Shown here: in pieces, positions 10,079 through 23,700 of the stretch
Numbering within the stretch: the stretch's first letter is position 1
Layout: each line of letters begins with the position of its first letter
Source of the DNA: Neopestalotiopsis rosae
Lineage: Eukaryota; Ascomycota; Sordariomycetes; Amphisphaeriales; Sporocadaceae
Direction of reading: 5' to 3'
DNA: 64,000 bases
Assembly (NCBI GenBank): GCA_023078685.1
Contig: JALGAS010000008.1
Span: 1,612,001-1,676,000 of the forward strand
The notes under the pieces: generated by a model
The model's database searches: none
What the model saw: only the letters and a program-made list of their open reading frames with translations
Told to the model about the DNA's origin: nothing
Program-made: the position numbers and the translations under genes

Positions 10079-11565
10079 TGTTGTAGATGCGGTTGCTTTT
10101 TTCAATGAAATACCTAGTTGAGATAGAATATAGAAGGACATAAGAATAAATGAATATAAAAATGATATAACAATGAGTTGTGCTTCCGCGTGACGATAAG
10201 CATAAGCTACCGCCGTCCTTGCCTTATCTACTCTCTACTCTGTACTCCATGGCCCGCGGGACCGCGCTTGCCTGCAAGGTAGGTAACCTAGGCATCTACC
10301 GTAAGCTTAAACCTCTTTCCTCTTATCGGCCGCTGCAGGTGATAAGCCAGCAACAATCGACTGCCGCGGTCTCGAAACAACAATCTTTGTGGACTGACTC
10401 CTCAGACGCGATTTCTTAATTTCTCATCTCAACGTTGGAAGCTTTCAATAAGCCAAAGAAATAAAGGATTTTTGAACGCCACTCCCGAAGAGATTCAATA
10501 TATATTCGATAGGAGGGTGGGCATTCTTCCTCTGTGCAGGCATTGCTTATTTCTTCACGTCGCGACTTCACCACCGACCAGCCTGCCAGCAGCCAGCTAA
10601 GATCACGTTCGCTACTCCATGTTTGCGACGCGTCTCAAATCCCTGCCAGCCTGCCAGCCATACCCCTCTTACATAAGCCGCTGTAAGCTGAATGCAGTTA
10701 GCGGTAACCCACCCCGGTTTCTTCAAAATTCTGAAAAAATTCCCACTACGATTTAGTGGGGACCCCAGCTCGCCCAGTGTCTATCGGTGAGCGCTGAGAA
10801 GCCCGGCGAGCGGCGAGCGGAAGCTGGAGGGAAGCGCAAGTTCTTCAAATAGCACTCGTCAACACAGTCCCACCACCCACCACATACGTAGGTGGTGTCA
10901 ATGACATGCACCAACCAGATCGTGCTGCATCAGGTACGTATATATGAAAACAATTTTTTTTTTACTGCACAATAGGCCGCCTGCCCGAAAGGAAAAACCA
11001 CTACTACTGAGCGTCCACTATATTCTGCACTTGCTGTGGACAAGATTGGACGACATGCAAGCTTGCAGGCTTGTTCTTGACTTGTTGCCATTTTTCTAGA
11101 AGAGAAGAAGGATTTATTCGGTTCTAGTGCTGAGTTTGTTGCAGTGCCTATTTCAGAATTTTCTCCAATCAACGTCAATTAATACAACTCTTCGACGCTG
11201 AAAGGGAAAAAGAGTGTACGTATATTTTTTTTCTCTGGTCACCCATCTGTCTCACTAATAAATTCCGTGTCATGAGTACCAGACCTACCTGTACCTACTG
11301 ATTAGGTAGCACGAGCATCTGATTAGTGGACGACTCAGCGCTGACACTGCTTCCTCCTAAGTAGTACAACCTGGCAGCCTGGGCTGGAACTGGGACCCCC
11401 ACCATTCGTTGTCGGCGAGAGTTTTACTGTATTCCGGAGTGATTCCCAGTCGGAAACACCAGGTCTCTCACCTCGTCACCAAGAGGGAAACAACCACCTT
11501 TTGTTTCCCATTTGTCGACTTGTGCCCACACCCCGAATAACTGACACAGGAGCTGCTTTTTGCAG
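10079..11565. other. MFS 3' region and UBP12 5' region with unresolved first exon
   Basis: About 1.5 kb. It contains CCTGCCAGC repeats (10575-10665), an inverted repeat around TACGTA (10878-10897), and the likely UBP12 leader. A candidate first coding exon is 10901-10933: ATG, 11 codons, then CAG|GTACGT in phase 0, which fits the 11566 acceptor but implies a 632-bp intron. A second GTACGT donor lies near 11216. I cannot choose between these. Confidence 0.45.
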
Positions 11566-14500
11566 CTCGTCGCCAAAACGTCTTCTTCAAAGAAAAGGAA
11601 GATTAGGCGTTCCTCCAGAGAAGAGGCCATAGATAGCCCCTCACCCGACACTCCACTGCAGTCCTGCGAAATCGACGATAATCCAAACTTCTCCTTCACT
11701 TCGGCCACTTTTGCTCCTTCGCCGCGGGGCGATTCGGTGCCGCCTGCCTCGAGTTTACCTCCCCATCTTCTCCCAGAGTACGCTCAGTCCGTCGCCAGCT
11801 CAACGGCAGGCGACAGTCCCCCTGCTCTGAACAGCGCCAGAGGCTCGTCACCACTAGTCATTAAGCCATCATACCATAGAACTATTATGGGCGGTGCTGC
11901 AGAATTCCCCGAACGTGCCTCGTCGCCGCTGAAAAGAAGAGCCTCCAGCATGGAACCCGAAACCGTCGAGGAGGGCGTCCCTAACGAAGACGTGGACATG
12001 GTTACGGTCCCGCCGGCCGAACCGTCTGCTCCAGCCGATGCTGTCGCTGCCGAGGATGCAACAAATACTCGAGGGCAAAACTTGTCGCAACCGCCTCAGT
12101 CAATCGAGGCGCACGTCAAGTCGATACGCACCTTTGTTGAAGAGTTTGAGTCGCGGCCCCTGGAAGACGGCGAACAAGTTTATGTTGTATCGCGAAAATG
12201 GGTCGAGTCTGTGATTGGCGACTCCAAGGACTCAAAGAAGTCGGCAGCACCCGATCCGACAACAATTTCGCCCGTTGATAACTCGGACATAATTTGGGAA
12301 ATTATCGAAGATCCTACCGTTGGTAGCAATGTCGATACACTTAAGAAAAGGTTCATTCGACTGCGGCCAGATATTGGCCCTGAACAATACAACATCTTCC
12401 CTCCAACTGCCTGGACTCTGGTGATGCAATGGCCGGGCTTGGCTGAAGGACAGCTTCCTATAGTCAGACACGCTCACGCGACAAGCGACAACGAGTTCGA
12501 CCAGAACGTGCAGTTGGAGATGCACCCACCAGTCTTCACCATATATCGGCTGTGGTCTGCCCACAGTCCAATCGCGATTAAGCAAATAATCAAGAGTAGT
12601 CACCCGCCTCCTCCGCGGCTAGCTCGAAGCCGTACCTTCAAATGGAGCACGTTTCTCAAGCAGTGCAAGCACTTGACGGACATTGAACTCAAGTCAAAGG
12701 TTCGAGTTTGGAGAGTACCACGCCAGCTACCCGCAAGTGGCCCATCAGCTAGTTCGGCACTCACGCCCCCGTCCTCACCGCCGGCGGGAGAGTCTGGCAG
12801 TCCTCAGGATTCATGGCCTAACATGCTGATCGATGTCAACACGTTCACTGCCCTTGAGGACCCCGCTGAGCGTGAAAAGGTGGATTTCAGAGATGTGACA
12901 ATCGATGACAACTATAACGGACATACCGATCTTGCAAGACTGGCGCTGTCTACTGACCAGGCTATTGTCTTGGATGAGCAGATCACAGGCACCACATTTG
13001 TATCGACTTTCACCGTCTCACAAGCCTCAGAGAAGCTTCCTGCCCCGCGAGCCAACTCTGCCAATGTGGCCTTGAATCGCACTGCGAGATCTGGTAGAAC
13101 CAGTCCTGTGCCGTCTGGACCAGTAACTCGTGGCAGAACTCACAAGTCTGGGCGGACCATAGGGTGTACAGGTTTAGGGAATCTAGGTAATACCTGCTAC
13201 ATGAATTCTGCACTGCAATGCGTGCGTAGCGTCGAAGAGCTTACGAAATACTTTTTGTCTGGAGAATGGGAGGACGAAGTCAACCGCGAAAATGTTTTGG
13301 CTCACAACGGAGATGTGGCTTTGGCGTATGCGTTGCTTCTCAAAGAGATATACAAAGAACCTCCCCCGCCTTCAATCACTCCACGGCATTTCAAAAGCAC
13401 CCTTGGTCGCTACGCTCCAGCATTCTCTGGATATGGTCAGCAAGACTCTCAGGAGTTTGTAGGCTTTCTGCTAGACGGCTTGCAGGAAGATCTTAGCAGG
13501 GTCAAGAAGAAGCCCTACATTGAAAAGCCAGATTCCACTGATGAAATGATCAACGACCCCAAGGCTATTGCGAAGATGGCTGAAGAGGTATGGGACATTA
13601 CAAAGCGCCGCGATGACTCGGTCATAGCAGATCTATTCACCGGACTTTACAAATCGACGCTCGTCTGCCCGGATCCCAGCTGTGCCAAAGTCAGCATCAC
13701 CTTTGATCCCTTCAACAGTTTGAGCCTGCCCTTGCCAATCCAGAACAAGTGGTCCCACACCGTAAAATTCTTCCCTCTCAATGATCGTCCTGTTGATATC
13801 AGAGTCGAGCTGGACAAGTCCTCTTCAATCAAGCAACTCAAGGATTTCATCAGCAGTCGCACTGGAGTGCCCGCAGAGAGATTACATGGCGCCGAGCACT
13901 GGAAAAACAAATTTTACAAACAGTACCCGAACGGTGCTTGTGCTTCAGAGGAAATCACCACTAATGACGATGCCTGGATTTTCGAGCTCGAAGCAACCCC
14001 CACAAACTGGAACTCTGCAGAGTCGCGAAAGTTGGAAAATGGCAAGGCTAGACGTTCTCTCTTGGAGGAGGCCGAAGAGCCCAGCGATGAAGTCTACCAA
14101 GCTATGCTCGTTCCCGTCATGCATCGCATTGCTGCAGACAAACAGTATGGTACTTCACGACCAATGTGCCTTGCTCCCTATTTCATCGTCGTAAATCCAG
14201 AAGAAGTGAGTACTACCCGGCTCTTTTCATGCAACTCAACTTTTTTTTCCCCCGATATATTGACACAATGAACAGTCTCGTAGCGAGGATGCCATCCGTC
14301 GTAAGATCCTTCAAAAGGTTGCTACTCTGTCCAAGCACCAATTCTTCGCTCGTGACGACACAAATTCGCCAGAGTCAGCAGAGTTCGTCAATAGCGCCTC
14401 CGATCTGAGCTCTAATGAAGGGAAAATCGTTGCTCAGTCCGTACAGGGCGAAGACGACATGGTCGATATCACCATGAGAGATGCTGGCGATGCGAAGGCT

Positions 14501-16601
14501 GCCCAAAGCGATGAAGCGAAGCAAACTGCCAAGGTCCATCACTTCAACCAGACTTCCCCGTCGTGGATGGATTCTAAGGAATTTTTGCCTGGAGAGCTGC
14601 AGAATATGTTTGAGCTCAGCTACATCACAGAAAGTGGGTCTCTGCTCGCTACTGGCAATAATAGTGTCAACGAATCCTCCGACTATCCGAGACTGTCTTC
14701 AAGGATTCCTGAGCCTCCTGCTTCGGACGATGGCGGTGATAGCGGTACTAATGGTACAATTTCCAACGACGAGGAGAGCGAGGATGAGTCATCCCAGCAG
14801 ACTGCACCCACAAGAATGGCCGAAGAGAGCGAGGATGAAGACCCGGCTCCCGTTGTCAAGGTATGTTCACGACAATCATCATTTTCCCCTAGCTCGGTAG
14901 AAGGATGTTTCTTCCAAGTGAAGATGCCATTCAATACTAGGGACTGTGCACTGATAGACATCCAGATCCCACACCGACCTAAGAATTCGAAAATGAATTC
15001 AAGATTGCCCGGCGGAGCCAAGAAATTGAAGCCCAAGAAGTACGGCAAGAAGGGCGGCAAGCGTGCACAACGACAGGCAGCACAGCTGGCTAGGAAGCAG
15101 CAGGCTCAGCAAGAGCGGGAAGAAGCCACTTTTCACGTTGAAACTGTCGATTCTGGCGCAGATGGCGGCCCACTCATTCGCCTCAGGGAAGCCATCATCG
15201 TTGACTGGACCGAAGGCGCTTACAATGCCCTGTTTGAGGAGAAATTGTGGGTGTCCTGCGAGACACTACCAGATCCAGACCTCGACAAGGCACAGCAGTC
15301 CCGTGCCAGGCGCAGAAAGAACGGCATCACCCTTGAAGACTGCCTGGATGAGTTTGAACGCGAAGAAGTGCTTTCCGAGCACGACACCTGGTATTGCCCG
15401 CGCTGTAAACAACATCAACGAGCGTCCAAGAAATTCGACTTGTGGAAGACTCCAGATATTTTGGTTGTCCACTTGAAGAGATTTAGTTCAAGTGGCTACA
15501 GGAGAGAAAAGCTTGACGTACTCGTCGATTTCCCCATCGAAGGTCTGGACCTCACCCGAAGAGTATCTGAGCCGGAGAGCGGCAAAACAGAGATCTACGA
15601 TCTCATTGGTGTTGATTGCCATTGGGGAGGCTTGGGAGGCGGTCATTACACAGCCTATGCCAAGAACTTCGTCGATGGTCAATGGTACAACTACAATGGT
15701 GAGTTCACGTGAAAAATTTGTTGACTAGGATACATTCTAACAATACCCCATAGACTCGTCGGTTAATAGAGCGAACCCCGATAAGATCGTAGATGTGACG
15801 GCTTACCTTCTATTTTACCGTCGCCGCTCAGACTCTCCCCTTGGTGGCCCTCGCTTCAAGGAAATTATCGAGGCGTTTGACAATTCAGGATCCGATGACG
15901 ACGCTGCCGACTCGGGGGAAGGTCGGCGACTCGACGAGGGTTCCTCCCCAACTGGGTCGTCGAGCGCATTCCAGGAGCAAGGTCTCGGAGCTACTCGCCA
16001 GCGCAAGCAAGGCGATCATGGTGGTAGAACCAATGGCTCAGCGGCTTTCGAAACCAAGAGCGATGACGGGACCATGCACCTAACCGATGCGACATTCGAT
16101 GACGGTAATCAGCCCCTCCGCCAAAGCATCGAGGATGACGAGGGCATCGGAATGACTGAAAACCCCAAGCACACGTCTGCTAATGCGTACCAGCAGACCT
16201 GGGACTTCACCCTGTTGACGAGTAACAACTTGGCTGATGGTGCTACTGGCCATGCAAGCCCGGTCGGCTCCGTTGCTGCCAGTGATGAAGCTCAGCACGA
16301 TTCTTCTGGCGACTCGGTCTTCAGTCATGCCGGCGACTTGGACCACGACACGGACATGGAGAACGTACCCGGTGCTAGTCACATTGAGCTCGTCACGGGA
16401 GCCGGTCCAGAGCCTCCAGCTTACAGCCAAGAGCCTCCGCCACCGGACTATAGGGCTGAAATATCTCGCGAGGACATGTCTCAGTTTTGGAATGCCAGGC
16501 AAGACATTCACGAAGTCGTTGCTAAGGGTGATGATCAACGTTCCGAAGATGCCATCGAGATTCGAGTCGAGGAAGAAGAGGACAAGGATAAGCAGGGCTA
16601 G
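11566..16601 (+). CDS. ubp12: ubiquitin carboxyl-terminal hydrolase, UBP12 type (first exon unresolved)
   Basis: A cysteine protease that removes ubiquitin from proteins. Visible exons: 11566-14205, 14276-14860, 14966-15698, 15754-16601 (1,601 residues). Coding sequence begins at an acceptor (branch AACTGAC, then TTTTTGCAG at 11565), so a start exon lies upstream; the first in-frame ATG at 11887 is too late because the frame before it is protein-like. A DUSP domain covers about residues 185-330 (GEQVYVVSRKWVES...). The Cys box GLGNLGNTCYMNSALQC has its cysteine near visible residue 544; the His box GGLGGGHYTAYA has its histidine near 1302. Between them are a ubiquitin-like insert, acidic runs and a Lys-rich stretch. 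The 105-bp intron 14861-14965 is in frame and stop-free, so it could be retained. The C-terminal tail is acidic and disordered-looking. Confidence 0.93.
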
Positions 16602-17626
16602 GAACCTCGCACACCCGACTCGTCATATCCTAGCGCCATTGCTCGTGATACCTCGATGATCCTGGAGACAATACCAGCTCCGAGCAACACAAGCTCCCCT
16701 GCCAAAATACGTGGTAGGCTCTGATACAGACACTGCTACCTTCGCATCGGAGCCGCTTGTTTGAAGGGTGCGACTCGTCGGTTTGCCACTCAACCGAAGA
16801 GGGTCTGCCCACACTTTGGAGCCGAGGAGTATCTATTGACAGTCTAGAGTGTGCCTCGCTAGAATGGCACAAAGCTCTAGATTGATAGTGTCATGACTTG
16901 AGAAATGTAGAAGATATCGATTTGGGGCAACCCAGTGGATGAAGATGAACGCGAAACGGGAAGAAAGCACTATAAGAAAATACCTTTAAAGCTAGATTTG
17001 TTGCTCGAAAGGAATACATCGGAGGGATGTATGGCATGGTTTGAGAACATTGGAGAGCATTGCACCTCTTGTATGCTAGTGTGTGCGATGGCTGCTTCTT
17101 GACGCATTGCATCTGCATGGGACGGCCTGGTATCGCAGTGACCGGAGGTTACTGGCATTGTCGGTCGTCAAAGGGAGAACAAAAAAGAAATAGATTGCTG
17201 AATACATTGATTGCATATTTAAGGCTTGAAGCTCTATCTCAGTAACTAGGAATCTGCCAGTTTGGTCTCTCATATCACTGATCCCTGGAGTTATTGGTTT
17301 ATAAGCATCGTGATGAGGCTTAGGCTCATCGTGTTGAATTATGCCAGTCAGTGACTACGATATATCATTGGCGAACGAGCTTCGCATCTCAAGTTCAAGA
17401 AAATGATTTCATTTGTTTTTTATATTGTTCATAATTGAGCTTCGTTCATATTGGCCACATGACCATGACTCTAGTCTCTCAAATTCTCATCTTTCAAGAC
17501 TCATAATTTCCCATCGGCGCTTACAACGCGCGAATACCCATGTAAAACATGTAAGTGACATGAAATTCTCATCAAACCCCTTGTAACGCCCAAACATTAA
17601 ATCTGCAAACACTTTCTTTCATGATT
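16602..17626. other. intergenic between convergent UBP12 and GABA transaminase genes
   Basis: 1.0 kb holding the two 3' regions. No coding potential or strong structure was seen. Confidence 0.6.
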
Positions 17627-19188
17627 TTACCAGCTGGTGACAATCTTCTCCATGGCCTCGAGAAGGATGTCAGCGTGCGACTTCTCAAAGATGAGCATGG
17701 GTCGGAGGCGGACGGCGTGAGCACCGCTGCCACCAATGTTGACACCAAACTTCTTGGCCTTGGCAAGGAATTGATCGCGCTTGGGGTTGTCAAAGGCAAT
17801 GAAAGTACCCTGGCCCTTGCCACGGAGGTTCTGGAAGTCTTGCGGGTACTTCTTGGCGAGCTCCTCAATCTTGCCAAAGAGGTAGTCTCCGACCTTGGCA
17901 GTGTTCTCAACCAGGTTGTGGCGCTCAATCTCCTCAATGATGGCACGGAATAGAATGGCGCGGGCCGGGTCACCCATCCAGGTGTTGAACTGGCGGTAGG
18001 GCTTGTTGGGGCGGAGCTCGGGGTTGCCAAAGTAGTAGCCGGCCGTCTGGGCCTTCTTGGAGAAGGTGACCATGTCGGGAGGCGTGGGGAGATCCCAGTG
18101 GTCGTGAGCCCAGAACTTGCCAGTAGCACCAACACCAGTCTGCACCTCGTCGACAATCATGAGAACGCCGTGCTTCTGGGTGATCTCGCGCAGGCCGCGG
18201 AAGAAGGCGGGAGAAGCGTGGTTGTCACCACCCTCGGACTGGATAGGCTCGACAATGACGGCGGCCGGGGGCAGGTGCCAGTTCTGGATCAGGTGCTCAA
18301 CCTCTGCGAGGGCATCCTTCTCGGCCTTGGCATTCTCCTCAACGTGCTCCTCGAGAGGGTACTTGAGCTGAGGGAAGGTGGCCTGGGGCCAGTCAAAGGC
18401 GGGAATATCGAGCTTGTGGATGGGCTTGGAGCGGGTGGTGGAGAGGGAGCCAAACAGACGGCCGTGGAAACCCGTCTTGAAGGACATAATGGAGAGCTGC
18501 GAGGCACCTGGGGACTGGTTGTTCATGCAGGACTCCATCTCCTCCTCGGTGAACTCAACAGCCGGGCCACCTCTCTCCTTTTGACGCCTCCACATGAAAG
18601 CAGCCTTGTATGCAGTCTCATTGGCGTCGGAACCAGCCATGGCGGTGAAGACCTGGTTCAGGCCCTTGGGGGCAACCTTGAGGATACCGGTCTCGAGAAC
18701 GGAGGCCCAGTCGTGGGAGGGGAAGTTGCCCAGGGCGGGACGGTTGATGATGGAGTTGACCATTTCGGGGCTCTGAGCAGCCTTGGTCAGGGCCGGGTTG
18801 TTGTAACCAACGGGGATCGAGGCAATCTGGGCGTAACTGGCATACAGTCAGTTTCTTGGAAGTCATGTAATTGTCTTGGCGCCACTTACACATCGAGGAG
18901 CGTGTTGCCATCGGGGTCAACAATGTAGTTTCCGTAACTCTTGGTGTAGTCGGCGAGCATGTTCAAGCTGCGGGTGTCAAAGACGGTGTCCAACTTGGTA
19001 ATGGCCTCCTGGGACTTGGGGCCGGGAATGTCAGTCTTGACAACGGGCTTCTCAGCTTCGCCCTGGTAGTAGGACGAGACCATTCTGCTCGAGGATGCTG
19101 CGAGGGTCTGTCTGAGGGTAGAAGGAGCAGCAATTCGCTTGCTGGCAGCCAGAATTGGCCGCATGCCGGCAGCGCGAAGAGAGGCCAT
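17627..19188 (-). CDS. gatA: 4-aminobutyrate aminotransferase (GABA transaminase)
   Basis: A PLP enzyme that converts GABA and 2-oxoglutarate to succinic semialdehyde and glutamate, the first step of the GABA shunt. Exons (minus strand): 19188-18890 and 18836-17627, 53-bp intron (GTAAGT...CCAG, phase 2), giving 502 aa, the family's usual length. The first 45 residues (MASLRAAGMRPILAASKRIA...) are basic, Ser/Ala-rich and free of acids until residue 43, as in a mitochondrial presequence. Motifs: GSDANETAYKAAFMWRR, GFHGRLFGSLSTTRSK, IVDEVQTGVGATGKFWA (the Asp contacts PLP) and DMVTFSKKAQ carrying the Schiff-base lysine near residue 360. The gene converges with UBP12 and looks intact. Confidence 0.96.
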
Positions 19189-20779
19189 CTCTGCTTTTTA
19201 TGATGCTGCTGGAACTAATTGGTGAGGTGGAAAGCAAGCGTAAGCCAATTTCTTGACTTGATCCTGCCGCACGTATGAATCTCCTACACAGAGGAAGGAG
19301 GGGTGTGTAAGTGTCGGGCAAGAGCAATTAAGTTCTGCCAAATAGACCTAGTGGTGTGTAATACTACTACCAGCTCACGATTCAATTGAGGTGAGTGGGT
19401 GGTAATGAGGAAGTGGAAAAGATTAATATAGTATGAGAGTGTAGAAAGCTATGAAGCTTAGATACAGTTGGAGCCAAGAAGGAGGGTTGCTTGCAGGACT
19501 GGGCTATCGTCAGCCTCTTATTAAAGAATGGAAAGAAAAAAAAAGCTTGGGCAACCACCGACAGGGAACGTGGGAGATGAATTGATTAGATTGTGCAATT
19601 GAAAGACAAGACACATGAGTTTGGAGGGACCGAAATCCAATGTACAGTAGCACAATGCCCAGGTAGCTTTTTGCGGGGAGCCGACAGTGACGTCTCATTG
19701 GCGAGATCCAGCGATCTTCGGGGTTGGGTGGCACGCCACAGGGGTCCAGCAGTGACGAAAGGGCTGGGTTGCGGTCTGGCGGGGGAGGTTTGGGAGGCGG
19801 TCCAGTGAGCAAATCGGCTTAATGCGACAAGACAAGCTCTTGTCCGGTCATGGACTCTTTGCCTGACCTAGGGATAGCTGCATAGGCAGAGGAGCCAAGG
19901 AGGGACAGGCGAACCTGCGCACCGTCCACTGACCCCATGACCAAACAACTACATTAGAACGGAAAGCCGCCGCATACGATTTCCTAATTGATATCCTCCA
20001 ATTGGCGCCGCCCGCATACTCACGCCTTGCATCCAAAACAAAGATCCCCTCGGGATGCAGCGCGCAGTTTGGATCACGGATGGCAAAAGCCCAGCTCACT
20101 TCTTGCTTGCAGCAATGGCAGATGCCGCGCCCCTCGATAACATTCAAGATAACAAGCACCTCTACAGATCCCCACCTGTCTAGCCTCTAGGCAGAAAGCG
20201 GAAAGTCTACGCGGCTCACCACCCCTCTAACCATGGCAAACATGGACAATGTTTGAAATGTCCCCAGAATTTGGCGCGGAATATGGCGGGGTTGTCTGTT
20301 CAAGAACCTCCCAAGCCTCCAGATGCGATAAGGCTAATGGTAGGAGAGATCCGAGCTCCGGGTGTCTGGTTCCTAAAATGTTCTGACTTGCCATTATCAA
20401 GCCGAAGCCGAAGGACAGAGTGACCGATGTCGCTCGCTGTCGGCTTTAGATATAGATAATCACTTTTAATCGTTTCTTCTTTGTTCGGCAGCGAAGCGAG
20501 GTCAATGTTCGCTGCCGATCGTATATTGGCAGAATCGGGAAGGTTCTCGCGGTCTAGACCGTTTTGGTCATGCCATTTGTTCTTGGTCATATTCCTCTTA
20601 CATTTATTATTTGCACTATGGGACGTGATCCTGCCTACCTTTCTGGCTTTCTGGCGGAAAGATACCTATGGCGTCTCTGTTCGCAGACTGATATCCCGAA
20701 CACACGTAATGGAGAGCTTCGACATGGTCTACATACAAGATTGGGTCTGCGAAACCATTGATCCAACCTTTACCTGTTC
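19189..20779. other. intergenic, GABA transaminase promoter and GH35 3' region
   Basis: 1.6 kb. Most should be the gatA upstream region and the beta-galactosidase 3' UTR. Short open frames have no protein-like composition. No strong motif stands out. Confidence 0.55.
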
Positions 20780-23700
20780 TTAAGCATACTCCTCACGATC
20801 GCTCCATCCTGGTTGGAGGTACTCCCAGTCTTGATTGAAATCAAAACTGGTCTGATACTGGCCGTAGCTAAAGAGCGTGATGCCGTCCAGCTTTGCGCCA
20901 CTGTCCATCTGCGCCCATAGGCTCACGGCGAGCCTGTTGGTTCCGCGGTTGTTGATGACTCCGGGCGGAACGGGGAATCGCGTCTGCGGCCCGAGATGGG
21001 GCACGTATTTGCCGTACTGATATCCGTTGATCCAGAGCATCACGCGCGCGACGGTGCCCTCGGGCGCCGAAAACTCGAAGCCGAGCGGCACGTCGAGATC
21101 CTCGTCAATGTCGAGATCAAAGTCGGTCGTGTAAAAGGCGATTCCGGACTGGCTCAGACCCTCGTACGGGCTCGAGTCGCTAAACTCTTGCGACGACGAC
21201 GACAATGTGTCAAAACCCGGTAAGAACCAGCCCAGACGCTCGGCGTACAGACCGCCCTCGTTCATGGGGCCGCGGACCGGGTCTAGATTGGCTGGCCCTC
21301 CCGCATTGCCTGCAATCTTCCACAGCTTGAACCCCGTGTTTGTCGATGTGCCGCCGGGCAGCAGGTAGGCACCCAGGATGCCACGAGGGTTCTCAACTCC
21401 TTTGGCCGTAGATGTCTCGTCGTGGCCATGGTAATCCACCACGACCGTGAGGACATTGTCCGTAGTCTTGAGCGCCGACAATGGAAGCGAAAGGTTGGCT
21501 GCTATGTTTGTGAGAGAGCCATTGCCTTGATGGCCGCCAATGAGTTGGCCGTTGAGCCAAGCATTCCAGCCAAACCCGAGGCCACCGGATGTAGAGAGAT
21601 ATACCGTGCTCGAGTTTGCGCCGTCAAAGTAGCCTCGGTACACCTTGGCCCCAGAATAATATCCGTAGTCGGAGGAAAACAGAACAGGCAACGACTCTGG
21701 TGCAGCTGGGCTCAGAGACGAGTTCTTGTCGCACACGGTCCATTTGGAATCGTCATAGTCGGTCGCAACCTCTGGCAGCGAGTCTGCCGATGCCCATGTC
21801 GAATCTGAGAGAGACGGGAGCTCGATTGTCCTTGATTCTGCACCCTTGATCTCCGCAATGTAGGAGCCGTAGGCTGTACGATTAACCCATAGGTGCTGTC
21901 CATTCCATTGAATTGATTCAATTGGCTTTCCGGTGTAAACCTCAACGGTAGTCGTATTGTCATTGTCGCCGTGCAAAACGAGTTGTCTGCCTCTCAGTGA
22001 CGCGTCTCTCACCAAGTACGGTCCAATAACGAAAATCTGCTGATCGGGACGCACTGCTGGGCTCGATGTAGTCGGCGGTGCCCAGAATCTCCACGCAGTT
22101 GATTGTTCCAGAAGATAAACCAGCGCACCATTCGAGAACTTGACCGCCGTGGTACCCGCAGCTTGCGTGTAGGTGAAAGCGTTCCTGGTGGTGTTGGTCT
22201 GGGCCGTGACCGCGCTGTCGCCATAGACCTTGTACGCCAGGCTGTGGTTGCCCTTGAGCGCAAACTCGCCCGTCTGCCCTTCCTTGAGGTACATGACGAG
22301 CACGTCGGCGTCGTCAAAGGCGCCGTGCACGGCAACGTCGGACGAGGCGTAGAGGAGGCTGCTGCGCCGGCCAAACTTGTAGTCGGTGACGAGGATCTTG
22401 CTCTGCCTCCCGTACAGCTCCACGGTCGGGATCGTCACGGTGCCGGCGCTGGTGTCGAGGTCCACGGCAAAAGACACGTTGGTCATGGACTTTGTGCTGG
22501 CTTGTTGGACGACGGTAAAGGTAGCCCCCGATTCGGGGTTTCGTAGGACCCAACTGAAGCCAGCGGTGGACGAGAGCTTTTCAATGTTAGATCATCCTCG
22601 TTTCTGTGAATAGCATTTCAGTGGTAGATACCTTGTATCCGGTGCCATTTCCAGCCATCTCCGTCTCCAGCAGGTCTGGTGATACTCTGGTGAAAAGTCC
22701 AATGAGCTTGGTCTGGAATAACTTATCCCATTGTTGGCGAGTCTCGCGCAGTGGTGCGCTGTAATCGTAACTCGTATAGACAACAGGAGCGGCAGCTGAG
22801 AATTGATTAGAAATTGGGATCCGAGAATCTTAAAAGAGGCATACAGTGTCCCCAATTTGTTCCACCCCAGGTCATGTAAATATTGTGCAGAGTAACGCGT
22901 TGGCCAATCTGTGATCGGTCAGCATGAGTATGGCATCGTTGAGTGGTCTTGAATTCTCACGTTGTTCTTGTAGTACACATCTGGGAAAGCCGGGTCATGC
23001 TCGGAAGTACACTGTTTGTGTTAGTTACGAGACACATTTCAATCTCATCACTGAAACCAACCTCGTCGTAAAAAGTGTCACTTCCCCAAGCTGAGAACCA
23101 GCCGCCTTCGAACTCGGGCAGATACTCTGGCTGAGTATACGAGTAGTTTTGGAACCACTGGTAGTAAGTCCTGACAACGTTGAATCCCGTCTCAACATTG
23201 GTGCAAGAAAGACCGCCCGGGTAGCTGTCGAGTCCGTACACATCCACGGCACCACCGACATTTTGGTAGTCGACAGACCACGACTGCCCCCGCATGCCTT
23301 TTTCATTGTGCGTAAAGGGTACAATGACGCCGGCATCCCGGAACGCTTGCTCAATCTGCTCCATATGCAGCACTTGAGTCGCATTGGCAGTGTGACTGGT
23401 CTCTTGATACTCGTTTTCGATCTGGTTCAGGATGACGGTCTACCAAATAAATGTGAGCATTAAGATCTCCGTGGATGAATCCGCTTGAGTGACTGAATAC
23501 TCACACCGCCCTCGGTAATCTGGTTGGCCGCAATGATTTCTCCGACCTTTGTCACCCATGGTAGCCACGCCTGGTGATAGGTCTCATCGGCGGTTCTGAT
23601 GCTACCGATACTGCCGTCGGAGCCCCAGAGAGCCAAACCACCGCCGCTCGTCTCGGCCTGCATCGCATCATCAGCTTAAGTCGTTCAATCATCCAATTAC

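Noticed and set aside
11887..11889. first in-frame ATG of the visible UBP12 frame as the start codon
   Set aside because: Protein-like coding sequence extends more than 100 codons upstream to a good splice acceptor, so the start must be in an earlier exon.
18098..18928. 276-aa open frame antisense to the GABA transaminase gene
   Set aside because: It mirrors the high codon bias of the real gene on the other strand; composition (Gly/Leu/Val/Glu repeats) is a typical antisense shadow and no family motif is present.
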